From assembly GCA_030141605.1 (NCBI GenBank), contig JAQGDQ010000001.1, forward strand, positions 1,118,001 through 1,182,000: a stretch of 64,000 nucleotides of DNA, given 5' to 3'. The notes under the pieces are model-generated. The model saw nothing but the letters and a program-made list of their open reading frames with translations, ran no database searches and was not told where the DNA came from. Below are positions 1 to 59,351 of this stretch, one piece after another. This DNA is from Tubiluchus corallicola (Eukaryota > Priapulida > Priapulimorpha > Priapulimorphida > Tubiluchidae). Position 1 is the first letter of the stretch. Every line of letters begins with the position of its first letter. Position numbers and translations under genes: made by a program.

Positions 1-214
1 GCAAGGAATAAATTACTCGGATCTTCCACTTGGAATGTGGATGTGACAATGATAACAAGGAAACTCTATTTACAATACATACTGTTAACTACATAAAGCT
101 GCAACACTGTTTACTAAATCCAAAACTAAGCAACTTATACAATGGCCACAAACTAAAGTACCGGCAAAAAGTATATTCTATCAATATCAATATCAAATAT
201 ATCAAATATCACTA

Positions 215-21858
<21,644 letters not shown>

Positions 21859-24800
21859 TCTCACCACGTTCTACACTAAACCAAGGTTCACTTTAAATTA
21901 AACGTGCACTGTACATAAAGCAAATACACAGCCTTGCAGCTGATAAGCCGCATAATCCTTATGCAACCACGTGAAATGAATAATTCCACATAAAGCTTTA
22001 CTTTTAGTCAGTCAACTGCACATAAAAAACCCGAAAGGTGCACGGATGCCTACGTACCTGCTACAGTGACGATTACACCTTATCCACGCGGTAAACTCAT
22101 GGTTAAAACGACCTGCAAATTCAACGTCCGTGACACTACATTCGCAGCGATCGATTTGTTTTTCTCAAGCTTTACATTAAACGTCAATGTTCTACAAGAA
22201 CTAAGCTTGCATCATGACAGCAAAATTAATGTAACACATCACCAAGTCTTGTACATACCACCAAGATAAATGCGTGTAATAACAAGCGTACTGAGAAAGA
22301 GCTCTAACCAAATCAGCACACCACACGAGCTTACTAGTATGCTATACTGTACCTAACTCGCAATAAACAAATTCGCTCAATTACTCAATAAAGCATTCGC
22401 TACAGTTACTTGCACACATGAATAAGACCTTAGAACTTGGCAGATCTGTTGGGGTTAATGCACACCTAAGCGTATTGGAAATATACCAGCCAACTCAACA
22501 AGAATCGGTGTCGATCGATAAACTGCAAGCAGAGAATGTAGTTACCCAATAGTCTGAGAGCAAAGCTGACTAATATATCTTAATTTGTGACACACACACA
22601 CACATACGCCGTCAGAAATCCAATTTTCAACGCTCCAAGAATTACCTTTTATTACATGCTATGCGGCATTGTTGTATCACTGCACGCAATTAATTAAGAA
22701 GTAAATTACGATCACAGTGAACTATAATAACGCATGAAACGATTCGAAGCGTCTCCTCTTGCATCCAGTAATTTATTCATGTGTGAAGACTGAACTGAGA
22801 GCTCTGTAACGGTAAGCCGCTTATACATGCTCATTAGGCCTAGCACCCGCTCAATAAAACAGCACAAAGGCGTTCACTTCAGGCGTTGACAAATGTGTAA
22901 ACCCAAGACCTTACGGCAAGCCCGAATAAATTTAATTATTTGCCCAACTCAAGGGGCATTTTAATAATTAAATTTTAGTGAAATTTCTCTTTCATCATAA
23001 CTTCCTAAACACAATTCCTAAAAATTAACTAGACTTATACAATTATATTCTGCTCATTTAGTAAAATCTTCAAGTAAAGTATACTCGGCTTTTCGGCTAC
23101 GATCAAAATATGTAGTGGTGGATTAATGAACGTTTATTAATATTAACGCATGATAAAATGAATACATGATGGCGATGGTAATCATTCAACTATTCGTTAC
23201 AAGTCTGTCCAGTTACTCAGTCAGTCGAACCAGCCATTCAGTAGTTACTAGCTAGTCGATAAGGTATACTCATGCTCATACGCGAGTCAGTCAGTGAAGT
23301 TAATAAATTTTTCAGGCAACGCAGCTGTTCACTTTACAGAATAGCATGTTGGGCTATTTGGCCACTCATTTGCTAGCAAAAGAGATTAGGGAGAAAATAA
23401 TTTTGTCAGTAATTCCTGCGAACCAGCTTCATAAAAGACTTGTGCAAAATTGTAAAATCATTTGCAAACATTTAACGCTAACATACATTCTTCCACCCCT
23501 GGGATTCTGTTGATTTCAAAGATCTGGATGTTTTCCATTTTACTTTTGTAGCATTTGTTTATTCATTAAAACGATAGAACTGAATAGTATTACTTCATCT
23601 GGATTTACTCAGGCTTGAGCTCTATCAATAATGTAAGAATGAACATTGTAATTTACAAAGCAATTATTTATAAATTCGATCCAGTCTGGGTCCACCAAAA
23701 CGAACATCATATTCCACCCTTTAGAGTACATTCACACAAAAGCATGGACACGCCACGTCAATGAGTTCTAAGGAGCTTCTCCACATAAACAGATAAAACT
23801 TCTCATTAACTAATACTAACTTTCCTGTCTTCTCTTGTGAAATGAGTGTTTTATCTCTCAGGTCTATTTAAATGTGTTCAACTTTTGTCTAACGAGTTTT
23901 ACAAATGAAAGTTTTAAATCATCATGTACCAAACAATCTGCATAACATTATATAATATTAACAAAAAGAAAAATCGCAAAAAAGTATTACAAAAAATTTA
24001 TTTTAACCACATTTTAATGTTTTACAGAAAAATTTTGATGCTTAATGTGCAGAGAATGTACAACACTTACAGACACCAGACTTAAGTATACAGCCTTGAA
24101 ATATCATTTACAACGTAACGTCTAATTAAAGAAAGTGTTCTTGATGATTTTGTTCAAGCCAATGAATACATGAATAAATTCTGTAGTATACTACAGATTT
24201 TTTTGGGCATATAATATAAGGTTTAAACTTACTAATACTGTCAGGTGAAAAAAAAGCTTTCAGATTAAATGATAAATTTGCAAAAATCAAATTGTTTTGA
24301 TAAGTTACGTAAATTTACAAAATCGGATTGTTTTAATAAGTCAGGCAAACCGACACAAATGTTGAAAACAAAACAAAATGCAAAGGAATTAGCTTTTGAT
24401 GAGCTGTTAATGCAACTTTAGAGAGCAAAAAAGTGGCAGAGACACGAAAGATAAAATAAACTTCTGCATACTTTTTATGATTGGTCTGAAGCAGTCTCCA
24501 TTTATTATTGGCATGTCTACATATACACAGTTGCAGCAATGCTGATGACAACAACTGCTATTTTTATCCCAGTAAGTAAATACTTTAATGCACATTTTTG
24601 TGTATCTAATCATAGTCTCTACATCAGCTGAGAAGTTTTGGAAGCTGTTGCAAAAGATCAGTGTTAAACACAACTTATTAAAAGAAATCCTCAAACTTTT
24701 TCTCTACAACACAAAAATGATTGCTCTGCTAGTAAGGGCAAATAATGTCAGCTAAACAAGAACACACAGAACATTACGCTGTCCAAGTTTTTGCAAGAAA

Positions 24801-27261
24801 ACACTAACTTTTGAAAATAAAATAAAAGAATACAGTTTAAAAATATATTTCTATCTCTAAAATAGTCACATGTACAACATAATTATTTATACGCATAAGT
24901 AATTATGTGCTATTTACATTTTAACGTGATTTAAAAAGCAAAGTACATACAACCACTATCAATGTTCACCAATTCAATTTTCATCATACTATACTGTTCA
25001 GAAAAAAATTGAAAGTTCTTAAAGTTCACTGACTGAAGTGGCATGTATTTTACAAAATATATACACAAACACTGATATTTCCCATCACTACCACACATAA
25101 TCCAACATGCAGTATAGTCAAATTTGATACCCAGGAACTTGAAAAACTCATATAAAAAACTTGCATACTTCTCTTTACAAAAAATAAGCAATTTCAATAA
25201 ATCACAGAGCCTTGATTTCATTAACCATTAATTTTACATCCAATTACCATATTCAGTAATTGCAACCAACAAGTTACGACCAATCAACATCAATACAGAA
25301 CAGAAATGTATGCATTATCAGCCTACCACAACAGTCAGTTTTTCAGTTTTCAATGCAGCTGTGGTGTTCCAACAAAAGTGAAATGCCGGCTATTTCAGAA
25401 TATCATAATTACTTAACAGAAATAATAATACTATAGAGAATAAATCTAAATTAACATTATGTATATACACACATTAATCATGGTGTGTGACTATGCAATG
25501 TAAAACATGAAAATACATTTTCAGTTTTCTATTATCTAACCAAAATCTGATTATCACATAAATAACACCTACAAATGCCATGCACTTTTCAGGTTTCCTT
25601 CAATCAGTGTCAACCAGTTTCACTGTATTAAAAATATGCCACAGCATCAGGTGTGCCAGTCAATAACACTAACCGATATGCAGTTATTAAAACAAGTTAT
25701 TTTTACTGTATTGTTTTTCAGAAATAGTTCTACGTCTGGCAAGTGTTTATCAGGCAGCACTACTGCTTATTGTGATTATGATAACTGATAGCTGCAAATC
25801 AATGCATATGCAAGTAAAAAGTTAAATTTCAATATCAAGAATTATTACTGCAAACTACCTCTAGGCTTTTCAACCCAACAAAAATAAAAACTAAAGGCTT
25901 GCACTACAACTAAAACCACAATCTATGCTAGGATTTTCCTTAAAACATTTATAAAAATAATAATACTTTACTGCAGCTCCAATCACGTAAACATAACAAC
26001 ACCATGAATGCATATTGCACAAGCTCCAAATGCTATTACTAAAAGCAGCACAAAAACTTAGAGAAGCGTTATCAACAAAGTAGGATCCTGCGACGTAAGT
26101 TATGCATAACACTAACACAATAAAGTTGTGAGCTGCTAAAAATGAAAAAACCAAGATCTTAATTAGTATACAGATCTGCAATAAAAATACGACATTACCC
26201 TACAATGTAATACTCTAACCAAACTACAAGGCACTCTTTCTTAATTTTGCAAATTTTATCTATTTTACATTTTGATCAATTTAAAATTCTAGAAGTTTAT
26301 TCTACTGCAGTACACACTAGTCTGCATGTTCTCCTGCCTGAAGAAAATGTCTCTCAGGCTATATTTTGTCCAATTTTGGAAATAAAAAAATTAATTTTCT
26401 CTTATATTCAATGTTGTTCTTTCAATTGAAAATGATCAATTATCAGATTGCATGGAATTACATAAAACATACAAACAGTAATTGACTTCTCGCATAATAA
26501 ACAAGCAAATGCAGTAAACACTGTCAATGAGATTCAAAAATTTCTCCATGGCTCATTTATGCTGAAGCTAATAATATTTATGAAAGACTTTCAAAATTTT
26601 TACATTTCTACGCCTCAGTTTTCATTATCATAATCACTCATAGCAATGTCAAAAAGATAAAATATTAAAGGTATAGTACACAGAGATATAGCCATAATAA
26701 AAAATCAAATAGTGTTTGATGCCACCATTAAATCTGAATTTAAATCTCACAGGGCTAGTCAATTAGGAATTGATGTAAAAAAATCACAAAGCATCGAAAG
26801 CGCCTATATTCCATGATCATGTTATACCAGTAAGTAATTAGTAACAGATTCTTATATTTTCAATTACTATAAAATAAAGTAAAACTAAAAAATTGTCATT
26901 AATAATGAATCACTGCACTTCATATTTAATTAAAAAGTACAGGTCACAGGATTAAGGGCACGAATAAGTCAAAGACTTTGCTGATGCAAGGACTAACGCT
27001 TGTGAAACAGTTACACCTTTACTGAAAATTTAAATGACTAGGTGTAGGCGTGACAAATTTCAGATTGAGCACTTCAGAAGCAACTAGAATATCTGAAAGC
27101 CGTAACCATAAGGTGAAAACAAAATTGAATACTTGACACACAGTGTAAAGACATAATGTTTTTTGGTATAATGTAATTAATATTCAACTGTATACATAGC
27201 TGCATGGCAAAAAATAGCTTACAAACTGATATAGATGTTTACATTTAACGCAATAAACACC
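21859..27261. other. Intergenic region between PKA-RI 5' end and BAHCC1 3' end
   Basis: It contains the presumed PKA-RI promoter (right of 21858) and the BAHCC1/TNRC18 3' untranslated region (left of 27262). Apart from a short CA run near 22591 I find no exon, RNA gene or clear mobile element. I looked for an alternative PKA-RI first exon with docking helices and did not find one. About 24000-26700 is very AT-rich and only has short spurious frames. Confidence 0.55.
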
Positions 27262-50936
<23,675 letters not shown>

Positions 50937-53536
50937 GCCGTGGTAAGATTAACAGTACATCAAAGACAAAGAGACTTTCGCATTGAATAGGCCATGCAGT
51001 ACTGCTTGGAAGGCAGCCTTTGGCTGTAAATTGCCCGCCAATGTCAGAGCAAGAATTCCAGATCAAAAACATACAAGAGCTTTTATGATTTTTGTTCTTT
51101 ACTTAGTCTGTCATTTTTTAAAGTTTTCACTTATAATGCTAACATTTTCCAACAAACTCTCACCAATTTCCAATTGACCTAAAATGCAGAAAAAATTCAA
51201 GACTTTGATATACATATTTAAAAAACAATTTTGTCTATTCAAACTATTGCTAATTTGTAAACATTCCATGTACTTCTTAATTAATGAAACTACAGTAGCA
51301 ATCATATGTTGAGGTCAGCACGTTGTAAGCTAATAGATAAGGCTGAACGACAGTGCTTTCTATGCACCTAATATTATGAAAACAAGTCAAAGAAATTTTA
51401 GTAGCAAACTTTTTCAACCTTTTTGTTTGTATGCAGAAACTAAAACTAAATAAAATAACTAAAAACCATTTTAAAATTACTGAAAATTCATATGTAACAT
51501 GAAATAAACTAGTGATTAAAAATAACATTTGGCAATATAATGATTACAATAAACAGGATTGAAAAGTAACCCATCATAAGGTCTTCAGGCACACAAAATA
51601 AAGTGCTATTGGAAAGTTACATTTCTATGTCTTACTATTTCAAGATAAATAACTTGACCGAATTTTAGTCACCATTTCAGAGTGCTACTAATGTGTTTTG
51701 GGAAATCCTAAATACTGTAAATAATAACTGATACCACGCACTGGCAATGTTCGTTTCTGAAAGCTGTTCACGTGAATAATATTCACTTAGTAACATAAAT
51801 ACACATGGTAATCACTCCTTGCGAAACAGTAAGAACTTCATAGTTATGAAAACAGATGAGTAATTGTCACGAGCATCAAAATGAAAAGCAACTTGAATGT
51901 GCGCCAGCGCCACGCTGCGATGAACTCACAAAACGTGACTCATGCTCTACGAACTTTAGACTTACCACATATTATCGCATCAAAAACGCAAAATTTACGT
52001 GATACAGAGTAATTGCAAGTTCACTTTAGGTATATACATAAAAAGGAAAATATGTTAAAATTAATTTTACGCAAAATTACTTAATTTTTATAGAGTGATA
52101 ATTTCGAGATACGTACTGACAAAACAATTGACGTTGAAAATGTTTCTCATGGAATCTTTTTTTTCGTTGCGAGAATAGTTTTCTTTTTGACGAGGCACAA
52201 ACACCGAGGTCACGAGTAACCAAGACTCTCTCACTCAGTGGTCGGTTTAGCACAACCTTGAGTACAACAAACTTAGAAATATCACGTGTCGTATTGTTGA
52301 TGCCCAAATGAAATCGCACGTCGAAAAACAATAATTGTGAATGCTCTAGAATTTTATTTATCGTGCAGATTGCACACATGATAATGGTTTTTGTTACTAG
52401 AATCTTAAGAATCAGGATTATTATTCATGATATTAGAAATCCTCCATTATTATTAATAAAATGTTGATACCAAGCTTGAAGGACAGAAAACATGAAATTT
52501 GGCGTGCAGCCTCATTTGAATTAGAAACCTTCAGTAACACTGCACTGACTTTATGTCATTAATTTTGGACACAGTGTCTCCCAACGGTTAAAGTGCAATT
52601 CAAAGTTTATCGCTTAATAGTATAGCTAGCCAGCCACTTTCAGCATTTCCAATGTTAAACCACTCACACTAGAGTGATTCTAATATTTAGATTAATTTTT
52701 TAAAGTTTCAAAAGTTTTCAGGAAACACGAATATTTCTCATGCTATTATTTCAAATTTTTCTATTGGTCAGTCAAAAGGACATCAATGTACATCTGGAAA
52801 TCATTTATATCAGATTATTTTACCTTAGAACTTAGGTTAATTTTAGCCGAAAATTTAAAATTTGCCCAGGACATAGCTGACATGTACTAGAACTGTAAGT
52901 GGTCAAAGTGAAGGTTGGCGTTCGATTACGGAAGAGTAATACAGTTTTATTCTGCAAGTTTTCCTTTTTTCCAATATTTTTAAAAGTTGTAAGCCTAATT
53001 GCCTGGAATTTGTCAGTAGATATTTAACTAGCTAATCAACATACGCTCGTACTTTTACAAAAAGCCAGACTATAGAAGCCACTGTATTTTGGCTCTTTAC
53101 TGTCGTCCAGCCCTGACAAATTATTGTTCAGCTATGTGTAATTTAGTTGCGATATTTTGCCGTGTACCTGTATTTCTTTTCTGTGTAGTTAAGGTGGTGT
53201 GCACAACATCTCCTGTACTGCTGGCTTTGATACATGAATCAACCAATCGACATCATCTTAACTTGAAATGAATGGTGATCTTTTTTCCTACGCACGGTTG
53301 GTCATGACACGATTCAAGCAGTCAGTCAAGTTCAAAATGAAGGACAAGTCACTTAGCACGTTGAGTTTATTTGCTTGTCACCACTTAAACTTAAAAATAT
53401 AACAGAGAAACCTGGAAAAAACTACCTATTAAATGTAAAATTAATTTATACTACCACGGTATAGAAAACTATGACGTAACTGGTGGCTTCGTAACTTTTT
53501 GTAATCACATTGTGACTTTCCATATGTGCGTGTTGC

Positions 53537-54156
53537 TTAAAGGAAGACAGGCTGATTTTTCATATACTATCCCATTTTCAACTACGACAAGAAGTATATA
53601 TTTTAGCGCAATTAATACAGCAAAAGCGTTTCTGATAAATAAACAATAGATTAAAATCTTAATCAATGGCGGGCGACCCCAATTATTGATGACATCACAA
53701 ACTAACAGTTTTTAACAGCAAAAATATTCCACGAACGTGTTGCGCATGTTTGCGAAAGCGAAAATTGAAGTACAATGCTACTGTAAGATAGTGTGTTGTA
53801 CTAAAACCAGGCAAGTTTTAAGATAAAAATTCAAATATCAAATTTACCGCTGTGTTCACGCATGAGCTGTCAAACGTGTGTACTTCGTCACAAATTAACA
53901 CATCTGAACTGAGAAATACAACATCTGTTTTTTTACAATGCGCTTCCGAAATGCAGGCGCTAGTACCCGTCTAATTAGCGATTGGAGAAATACATGTAAC
54001 AGTATAGAACTTATGGTACAAACGTGAAATTCTGTTTGTGTGGTGATAATTCTTTCACCTAAGTCCTTTTTAAAAAAATAGGGTGCTTCCTTTCAATATT
54101 TTAAAGAGTAGATTGCTTTGACCTACAGTTTAAGGTTGGGTTCGGTTTTGCTTTAA
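53537..54156 (+). mobile_element. TTAA MITE family B, copy 2 (620 bp)
   Basis: It begins TTAAAGGAAGACAGGCTGAT and ends GGGTTCGGTTTTGCTTTAA. TTAA is at both borders and the termini are imperfect inverted repeats. It aligns with 32619-33223 in opposite orientation and with 42021-42574. Shared internal blocks include GAAATGCAGGCGCTAGT. Non-coding. Confidence 0.88.
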
Positions 54157-54937
54157 ATTAATTTACACTTCTCCCGGTTACCTAATGTTCATGCACAAGT
54201 ATGACAAAATTAGCCATCTTATTTTTTGTAAAAACTTATTTTTGCTTTTGGCAGAAATAGACAATGTGCTACATTTCTTCAGTCGATGAATGACGTCTCT
54301 GGTGAAAGATTGGGCGTTGAAAATAGGAGCGTGCAAACGTAAAAATAATGATGGCGATTCGCGACTTTAATAAAGTGATTTTACTAATTACGCGATGCGC
54401 TTATCCCACTTTACCAATAAATAAAGTGCGATACACAAATAAATAAATTTCTTGCTAAATCTTTCTAGCATTTTAGCGCACATTGAAATAAGCCTAGCTT
54501 CCCAGATAACAAAGCCTCTAGCTGATATCGACAATGATATTCTAAAATACATGAAAGAAACAAACACGAACTCCTACATTTCCCATGAGTGGTACAATCG
54601 TTTACAAAATCGGCGACAATTCGCAGTCAGCAAACGATTCGTTGAATCATGTGATATCTTATGCACCACGTGATCAGAGTCTTCGCGCATATAAAACGAA
54701 TATTGAAACATCGGCTATCAGTTTCTTAACAGGGCAGGGCAAAGTGCGTAACTTTTTGTTCAGATTGGGATATTATTATAGGTAATGAACTGGTTTGCTG
54801 GTCTGTTTTCCTTTAATTCATTTCTACACGTCGAGTTTGAACACAAAATGAAACTGCAATTACGTATATTTTCGAGGGAATGCCCTGCGAACCCTACCCT
54901 GGAAAATTTTGAGCGAGAGTTCAGGCCGTTACACATG

Positions 54938-54938
54938 C

Positions 54939-54965
<27 letters not shown>
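54938..54965. repeat. TA microsatellite
   Basis: About 14 uninterrupted AT units. Confidence 0.9.
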
Positions 54966-54969
<4 letters not shown>

Positions 54970-56072
54970 ATAGTATTAAAATTCACATTTAGTTTAAAAT
55001 TGAACATTTTATGGTTTTAGTGTGTGCTCAGTGCTACAGTACGACATCGCCTACATCGTCAAAATGTAAGGTAAATGCCGTAAATTTGAAATCTGAATTT
55101 TTCGCATGTTTAAGTAACAGTGTTTGTGTCTCAAAATTCTGGACAAATAAATATAATGATAATGATTACAATGAGCTCGAGTTAACAGCAGCGACTGGCA
55201 GCCACTCTCCCACCGCCCCACCCCAGACATTACGCTGGGAGTTACCAAACCTGATTAAGGTCATTATGAAAACCATTGACAAAATAAAATTAAGAATCTC
55301 TTTCGGAAATTCAAAACTTTTCTTCGTAAGATGGTCCTTAAATACATGCCTCTTTATTAATTCATGGACGAATCCAACTCATGGATTATTACTGATAACT
55401 TAATTAAAGAGAACTATTGTACAAAACTTAAGTGGCGTAGCATGCGGATGTAGATGTGTTTTGGGTGGCTGGAATAAACAAAAATCGGTTTATATTGTTT
55501 TCAATGCGCCCGTTTATACAGCCTGCGTATGCTTTATTCTTTTTCTGCACCTATTTCCCATTGATTTTTTTCCGCAGGCTATTGCGCAGTCGAAAACGCA
55601 TCGGCATGCTATTAAAACACAACTTTATGTAACAATTTTTAGAGAAATTTCAGTGTGATTTATTTGGTCTTTTCAACCAATATGTGTATACATGTTTTTC
55701 CAATATATTGCTTTTACGAAATGAACATCTTACATACTACTACTAATAATAAAATAATATAACCAACAATGTTCTAATCACTGACAGATCCTACGACTTG
55801 CTAGAGTAGTGTAAGCGTTCTTCACGGCACTATTAAGAGTGAAACAAATGCACTACATCGTCTCTTATTTAAAGTATAAAAATCTATATTTTTTGCACTT
55901 ATCAAAGTGGAATTTAACTAAAACGAGGAAAAACCACAAGTATGATTTGACGCTATTCTAATGACTGTGTTTTTTTTATTTTGAAGAATGGCTGTGAATT
56001 TGTGTAGCGATCATCAGCATGCGTGACTAGTGACTTGCAGTGTTATAGGTTATGCAAATATTTAACGCTTAA

Positions 56073-56089
56073 TGACGTCAATGACGTCA
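56073..56089. promoter_or_regulatory. Tandem pair of perfect cAMP response elements
   Basis: TGACGTCA occurs twice, at 56073-56080 and 56082-56089, separated by one base. CREB/ATF bZIP factors bind this palindrome. The pair is about 1 kb upstream of the ankyrin reading frame and 0.7 kb upstream of the candidate acidic exon, within a locally CpG-richer stretch. Promoter function is an inference. Confidence 0.5.
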
Positions 56090-56746
56090 CACCAGAAATT
56101 CTTTACGTCCTTCGGCGAAAAATGCAGGAACGGTTTTATTGAACAAGCGCGCTGTCGTGAGGAAAGTGTTGTATTGCGCAAGAGTCCCGCCCTGACGTGA
56201 GCTACACCTGCTAATATTTCGAGCATACGTGCCAACTAGAACGTCTGCTTGCATTAATAATAGGTACGCTTGTTTAATAGAGCATTGAAAACGAGTTGAG
56301 CGCACCTTGACGAGCACACATTGGACAACGCATTATCAAAGAGGTGTTGTGTAATACATAGATTTATTATCATACGAGTTTCCGGCAAAACTGGGTTTCT
56401 CTTTTGCGTATGATTATTTTAGCATTTTTCTTTTAGTGAAAGTTTAATCTTATCAGCAAGAAGGAGTCGGTTAGAAACCTGGTAATAATTTATTATTGTA
56501 TATTAGATGATTAGAATAATAATACCGAAGATATGACAAAATGGAAAAAGTAATAGGTTGTTGTCTGACAAAAATAATGAGTGTAAGACTGCTTACGTAA
56601 GTACAAAAATTTTGTAAACTTATTGGCGTGCCATCACTCTGTAGCAGCGCACATATAAAGTATTCATATGCTTTATCATGACGTTTTGCCACAATAAAGG
56701 CGCGAGAAACAATGAATGTGCCATTTTTATTCTAGATAATTGTGTG

Positions 56747-56786
56747 ATGTCGGACGATGATGACAATGACTACAACGACGACGACA

Positions 56787-56818
<32 letters not shown>

Positions 56819-56826
56819 GGTAGCAG
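56747..56826 (+). CDS. Candidate acidic first exon of the ankyrin-repeat gene
   Basis: The ATG at 56747 opens MSDDDDNDYNDDDNDDDDDG and a Gly run, ending AGCAG before a GT (GTAGAA). This leaves two bases over, which fits an acceptor at 57211 (CTGCAAG|A) and would give a join just before MEVLRASEAWDI. It does not fit the better acceptor at 57144. The GAT/GGT run could equally be a non-coding trinucleotide repeat. Confidence 0.25.
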
Positions 56827-57085
56827 GTAGAAAAAATATTTAATAACGAGATTTTACCTTGATAGCATTTTGTAATGCTCATTTAAAACATTAACAAAAA
56901 CAGATCCGTTTCTAATAAATTAATTCTTCTTTTTAGGTTTAAAAGTCAAATACTTAGTTTCCAAATGAACTGACGTTAAATGAGCATTGCTGTCACAAAT
57001 TGAAACTTGTGGACTTCGCATATAAACAACCAATTATCTATGACGATGCATAGTTACTAATTGATTTCGGTTTCATTGTTTTATT

Positions 57086-58330
57086 ATGCTAAACGAAGCG
57101 GATTCGTATTTGCTACTTGTGGTCGTATTTAAATTTTTTCAAGAACCGTTACAGAAATTGTCTGAACAGTCATATTCTGTGTTTCTTGCGTGGTTGGCAG
57201 AAACTGCAAGAAATCCAAATTCAATGGAAGTTTTGAGAGCCAGTGAGGCATGGGACATTACTAGACTTCGAAATTTGTTAGCCCAGAATGCTGCAAATGT
57301 TAGGAATTGGGATCAATTGACACCATTACTAAACATAGCCTGGTTTGGTCACTCTAAATTAAATGGAGATTCAAGCAGACGACGTGAGGGACTGGAAGAT
57401 ATTACTGATAGTGACGATAGCGAAATAGATGACTGTGATGTCTTTTCCTTAGCCAGCAGAGGAGACATAGAAAGTCTCGAGAAAATTCTATTCAAAGGCA
57501 GTGATCCTTCACAACAAGACGAACATGGCAAAACTGCCTTACATTATGCTTCTTGGTGGGGGCGGAATAAAGTGGTGTCGACGTTATTAGAGCATGGAGC
57601 TGACCACTCGATACAAGATAAACGTGGGAAGGTGGCCCTTCATCACGCTGCCCTGTGGGGTAGAACAGCAGTCGTCAACAACCTGCTAGAATATGGATCT
57701 GATTCAGCAATTCAAGATCAATATGGCGAAACAGCATTGCATAGCGCTTGTAGGGAAGGTCATCTCGACATTGCTGTTATGCTATTGGAAAAAGGTGCCG
57801 ATCCATCGACGCAGAACAAGTGGGGAAAAACAGCACTCCACCATGCTGCTATGAAAGGTCATATTAACATAACGTCTGCTCTGTTGTCTGGTGGAGCTGA
57901 TCATCTTTTGCTTGATGATGTAGGTCGCACAGCTCTCCATTACGCTGCACTAGAAGGCCATGATGATGTCGTGGAAAACTTACTGGCAAGTGGAGCTAAC
58001 TCCACCATTGAAGATCTTCATCACAGAAGTCCAGTACATCTAGCTATAGAGTACAATCATCCGGTTGTCCTTGGGAAATTCCTTGATGAAGGAGTAAACC
58101 CCAATCAGAAATATAAGAATGGTAGCCTGCTGCACTTCGCAGCTGAACTAAAAAATGTGGAAATTCTCTGCTTGTTGTTGAACCACGGCGCTGATGTTAC
58201 TAACGTAAACGAGGACGGCATCACTGCGCAAGAATTGTGTCAAAAAGTACTAGTGAAGAATGATTCTAATAACCAGTTAAGAGAAGCTATTGGTAAGAGG
58301 CATTTGATAGAACACTCTCCAGGTGTTTGA
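57086..58330 (+). CDS. Ankyrin-repeat protein
   Basis: An uninterrupted frame of 414 codons. About eight ankyrin repeats follow an acidic stretch (102-118): an incomplete one at 119-146, then 148-179, 181-212, 214-245, 247-278, 280-311, 313-344 and a last one at 346-376. They carry consensus GKTALHYAS, GHLDIAVMLLEKGAD and similar motifs. A degenerate repeat-like segment starts near residue 48. No second domain is seen, so only a protein-protein interaction scaffold can be inferred. The start is uncertain: the first ATG follows an in-frame TGA, but residues 7-18 (SYLLLVVVFKFF) look like a translated pyrimidine tract before an acceptor at 57143/57144, so a spliced upstream exon is likely. MEVLRASEAWDI at 57224 is another possible start. 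A possible ATTAAA polyadenylation signal lies at 58413. Confidence 0.88.
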   Translation: MLNEADSYLLLVVVFKFFQEPLQKLSEQSYSVFLAWLAETARNPNSMEVLRASEAWDITRLRNLLAQNAANVRNWDQLTPLLNIAWFGHSKLNGDSSRRREGLEDITDSDDSEIDDCDVFSLASRGDIESLEKILFKGSDPSQQDEHGKTALHYASWWGRNKVVSTLLEHGADHSIQDKRGKVALHHAALWGRTAVVNNLLEYGSDSAIQDQYGETALHSACREGHLDIAVMLLEKGADPSTQNKWGKTALHHAAMKGHINITSALLSGGADHLLLDDVGRTALHYAALEGHDDVVENLLASGANSTIEDLHHRSPVHLAIEYNHPVVLGKFLDEGVNPNQKYKNGSLLHFAAELKNVEILCLLLNHGADVTNVNEDGITAQELCQKVLVKNDSNNQLREAIGKRHLIEHSPGV

Positions 58331-58412
58331 ACTAAGCTTCGTACTATGAACAAACTTAATCATCTGAAAGATCAGATATTTTGTACGTCGGAATTAAAAA
58401 CAGACTGAATGG

Positions 58413-58418
58413 ATTAAA
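58413..58418 (+). terminator. Possible polyadenylation signal ATTAAA
   Basis: The second most common animal signal, 83 bases after the ankyrin stop codon. No cleavage site can be seen directly. Confidence 0.35.
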
Positions 58419-59351
58419 GAGAAAAAAACTTCGATATTTCAAATGCATCAAAGCAAAGCGACCTAATATGTATATGTATATGTATACGATATACATGATA
58501 TATATGATGCATATAGGTATCAGTCAGCATCTTAATACTTATACCTTTTATTTGTAGTATTATAATAATAGTTATTTATGTGACTCTGTGGTTTAATTTA
58601 TTACTTAAAAATTATAAATTAGAAGAATACGATGGACTGTAGGGCATTTTTTGTATATAATTATCAATAGATAAAGAGTTAAACGTCACATTAGCGATGA
58701 CAAAAAATTATATTAAAAACTCTACATATAATACACGTATTTCTAAAAAAAAATAATTATGATGGATGGGTTTAGTTTGTACAATAATGGCATATGAATA
58801 ATAAGTTATTTCTCTGGTTCGCTTGGCAGCTTCAGTCTAGTCAGTAAATTAACAGAAGATGTGCATATACCATACATCAAAATCGATTACTCTTTCAATA
58901 TAATAGAGTAAACTTATGTCCTTTAGTCAGGGCCCTTTATTATATTTATATTATTTTAGCCTTACTGCACTTATCAAGATAACTTTCATTGATTAACAGA
59001 AGAAAAAGCGTTAGCCTATAGTACAAGGTTCGTCTCAGTACGGCAGTTAATCTCACCTGCCATACATCATGCCACACAAGATATTTATATAAAGGTTGTA
59101 AAACGTCATTGATAATTGATTATGTCTGAAAAAGTATTCATTCGTTTTGTGGATTTTTAATGTCTGATTCAGAGGTACATCCAAATAAAAACTTAATGCG
59201 GTTTAAAATATTTTAGGACAAGGTTAGAAACATTCGGATTTATGAATGTGTTTTATTGTGTTTTACGGATAATTGCTAGTCCAGTAAGATATAATTTGTT
59301 TACGCCCTATGCTGTATAAATTTTTTATACAAATGGAGTAAATACAAAATT

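Larger units (their letters stand above)
50937..57085. other. Intergenic region between divergent BAHCC1 and ankyrin-repeat genes
   Basis: AT-rich. It should contain the BAHCC1 5' untranslated region and promoter (just right of 50936) and the promoter of the plus-strand ankyrin gene. Recognised contents are a family B MITE, a TA microsatellite, a tandem CRE pair and a possible acidic exon, listed separately. Remaining short open frames show no family resemblance. Confidence 0.55.
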
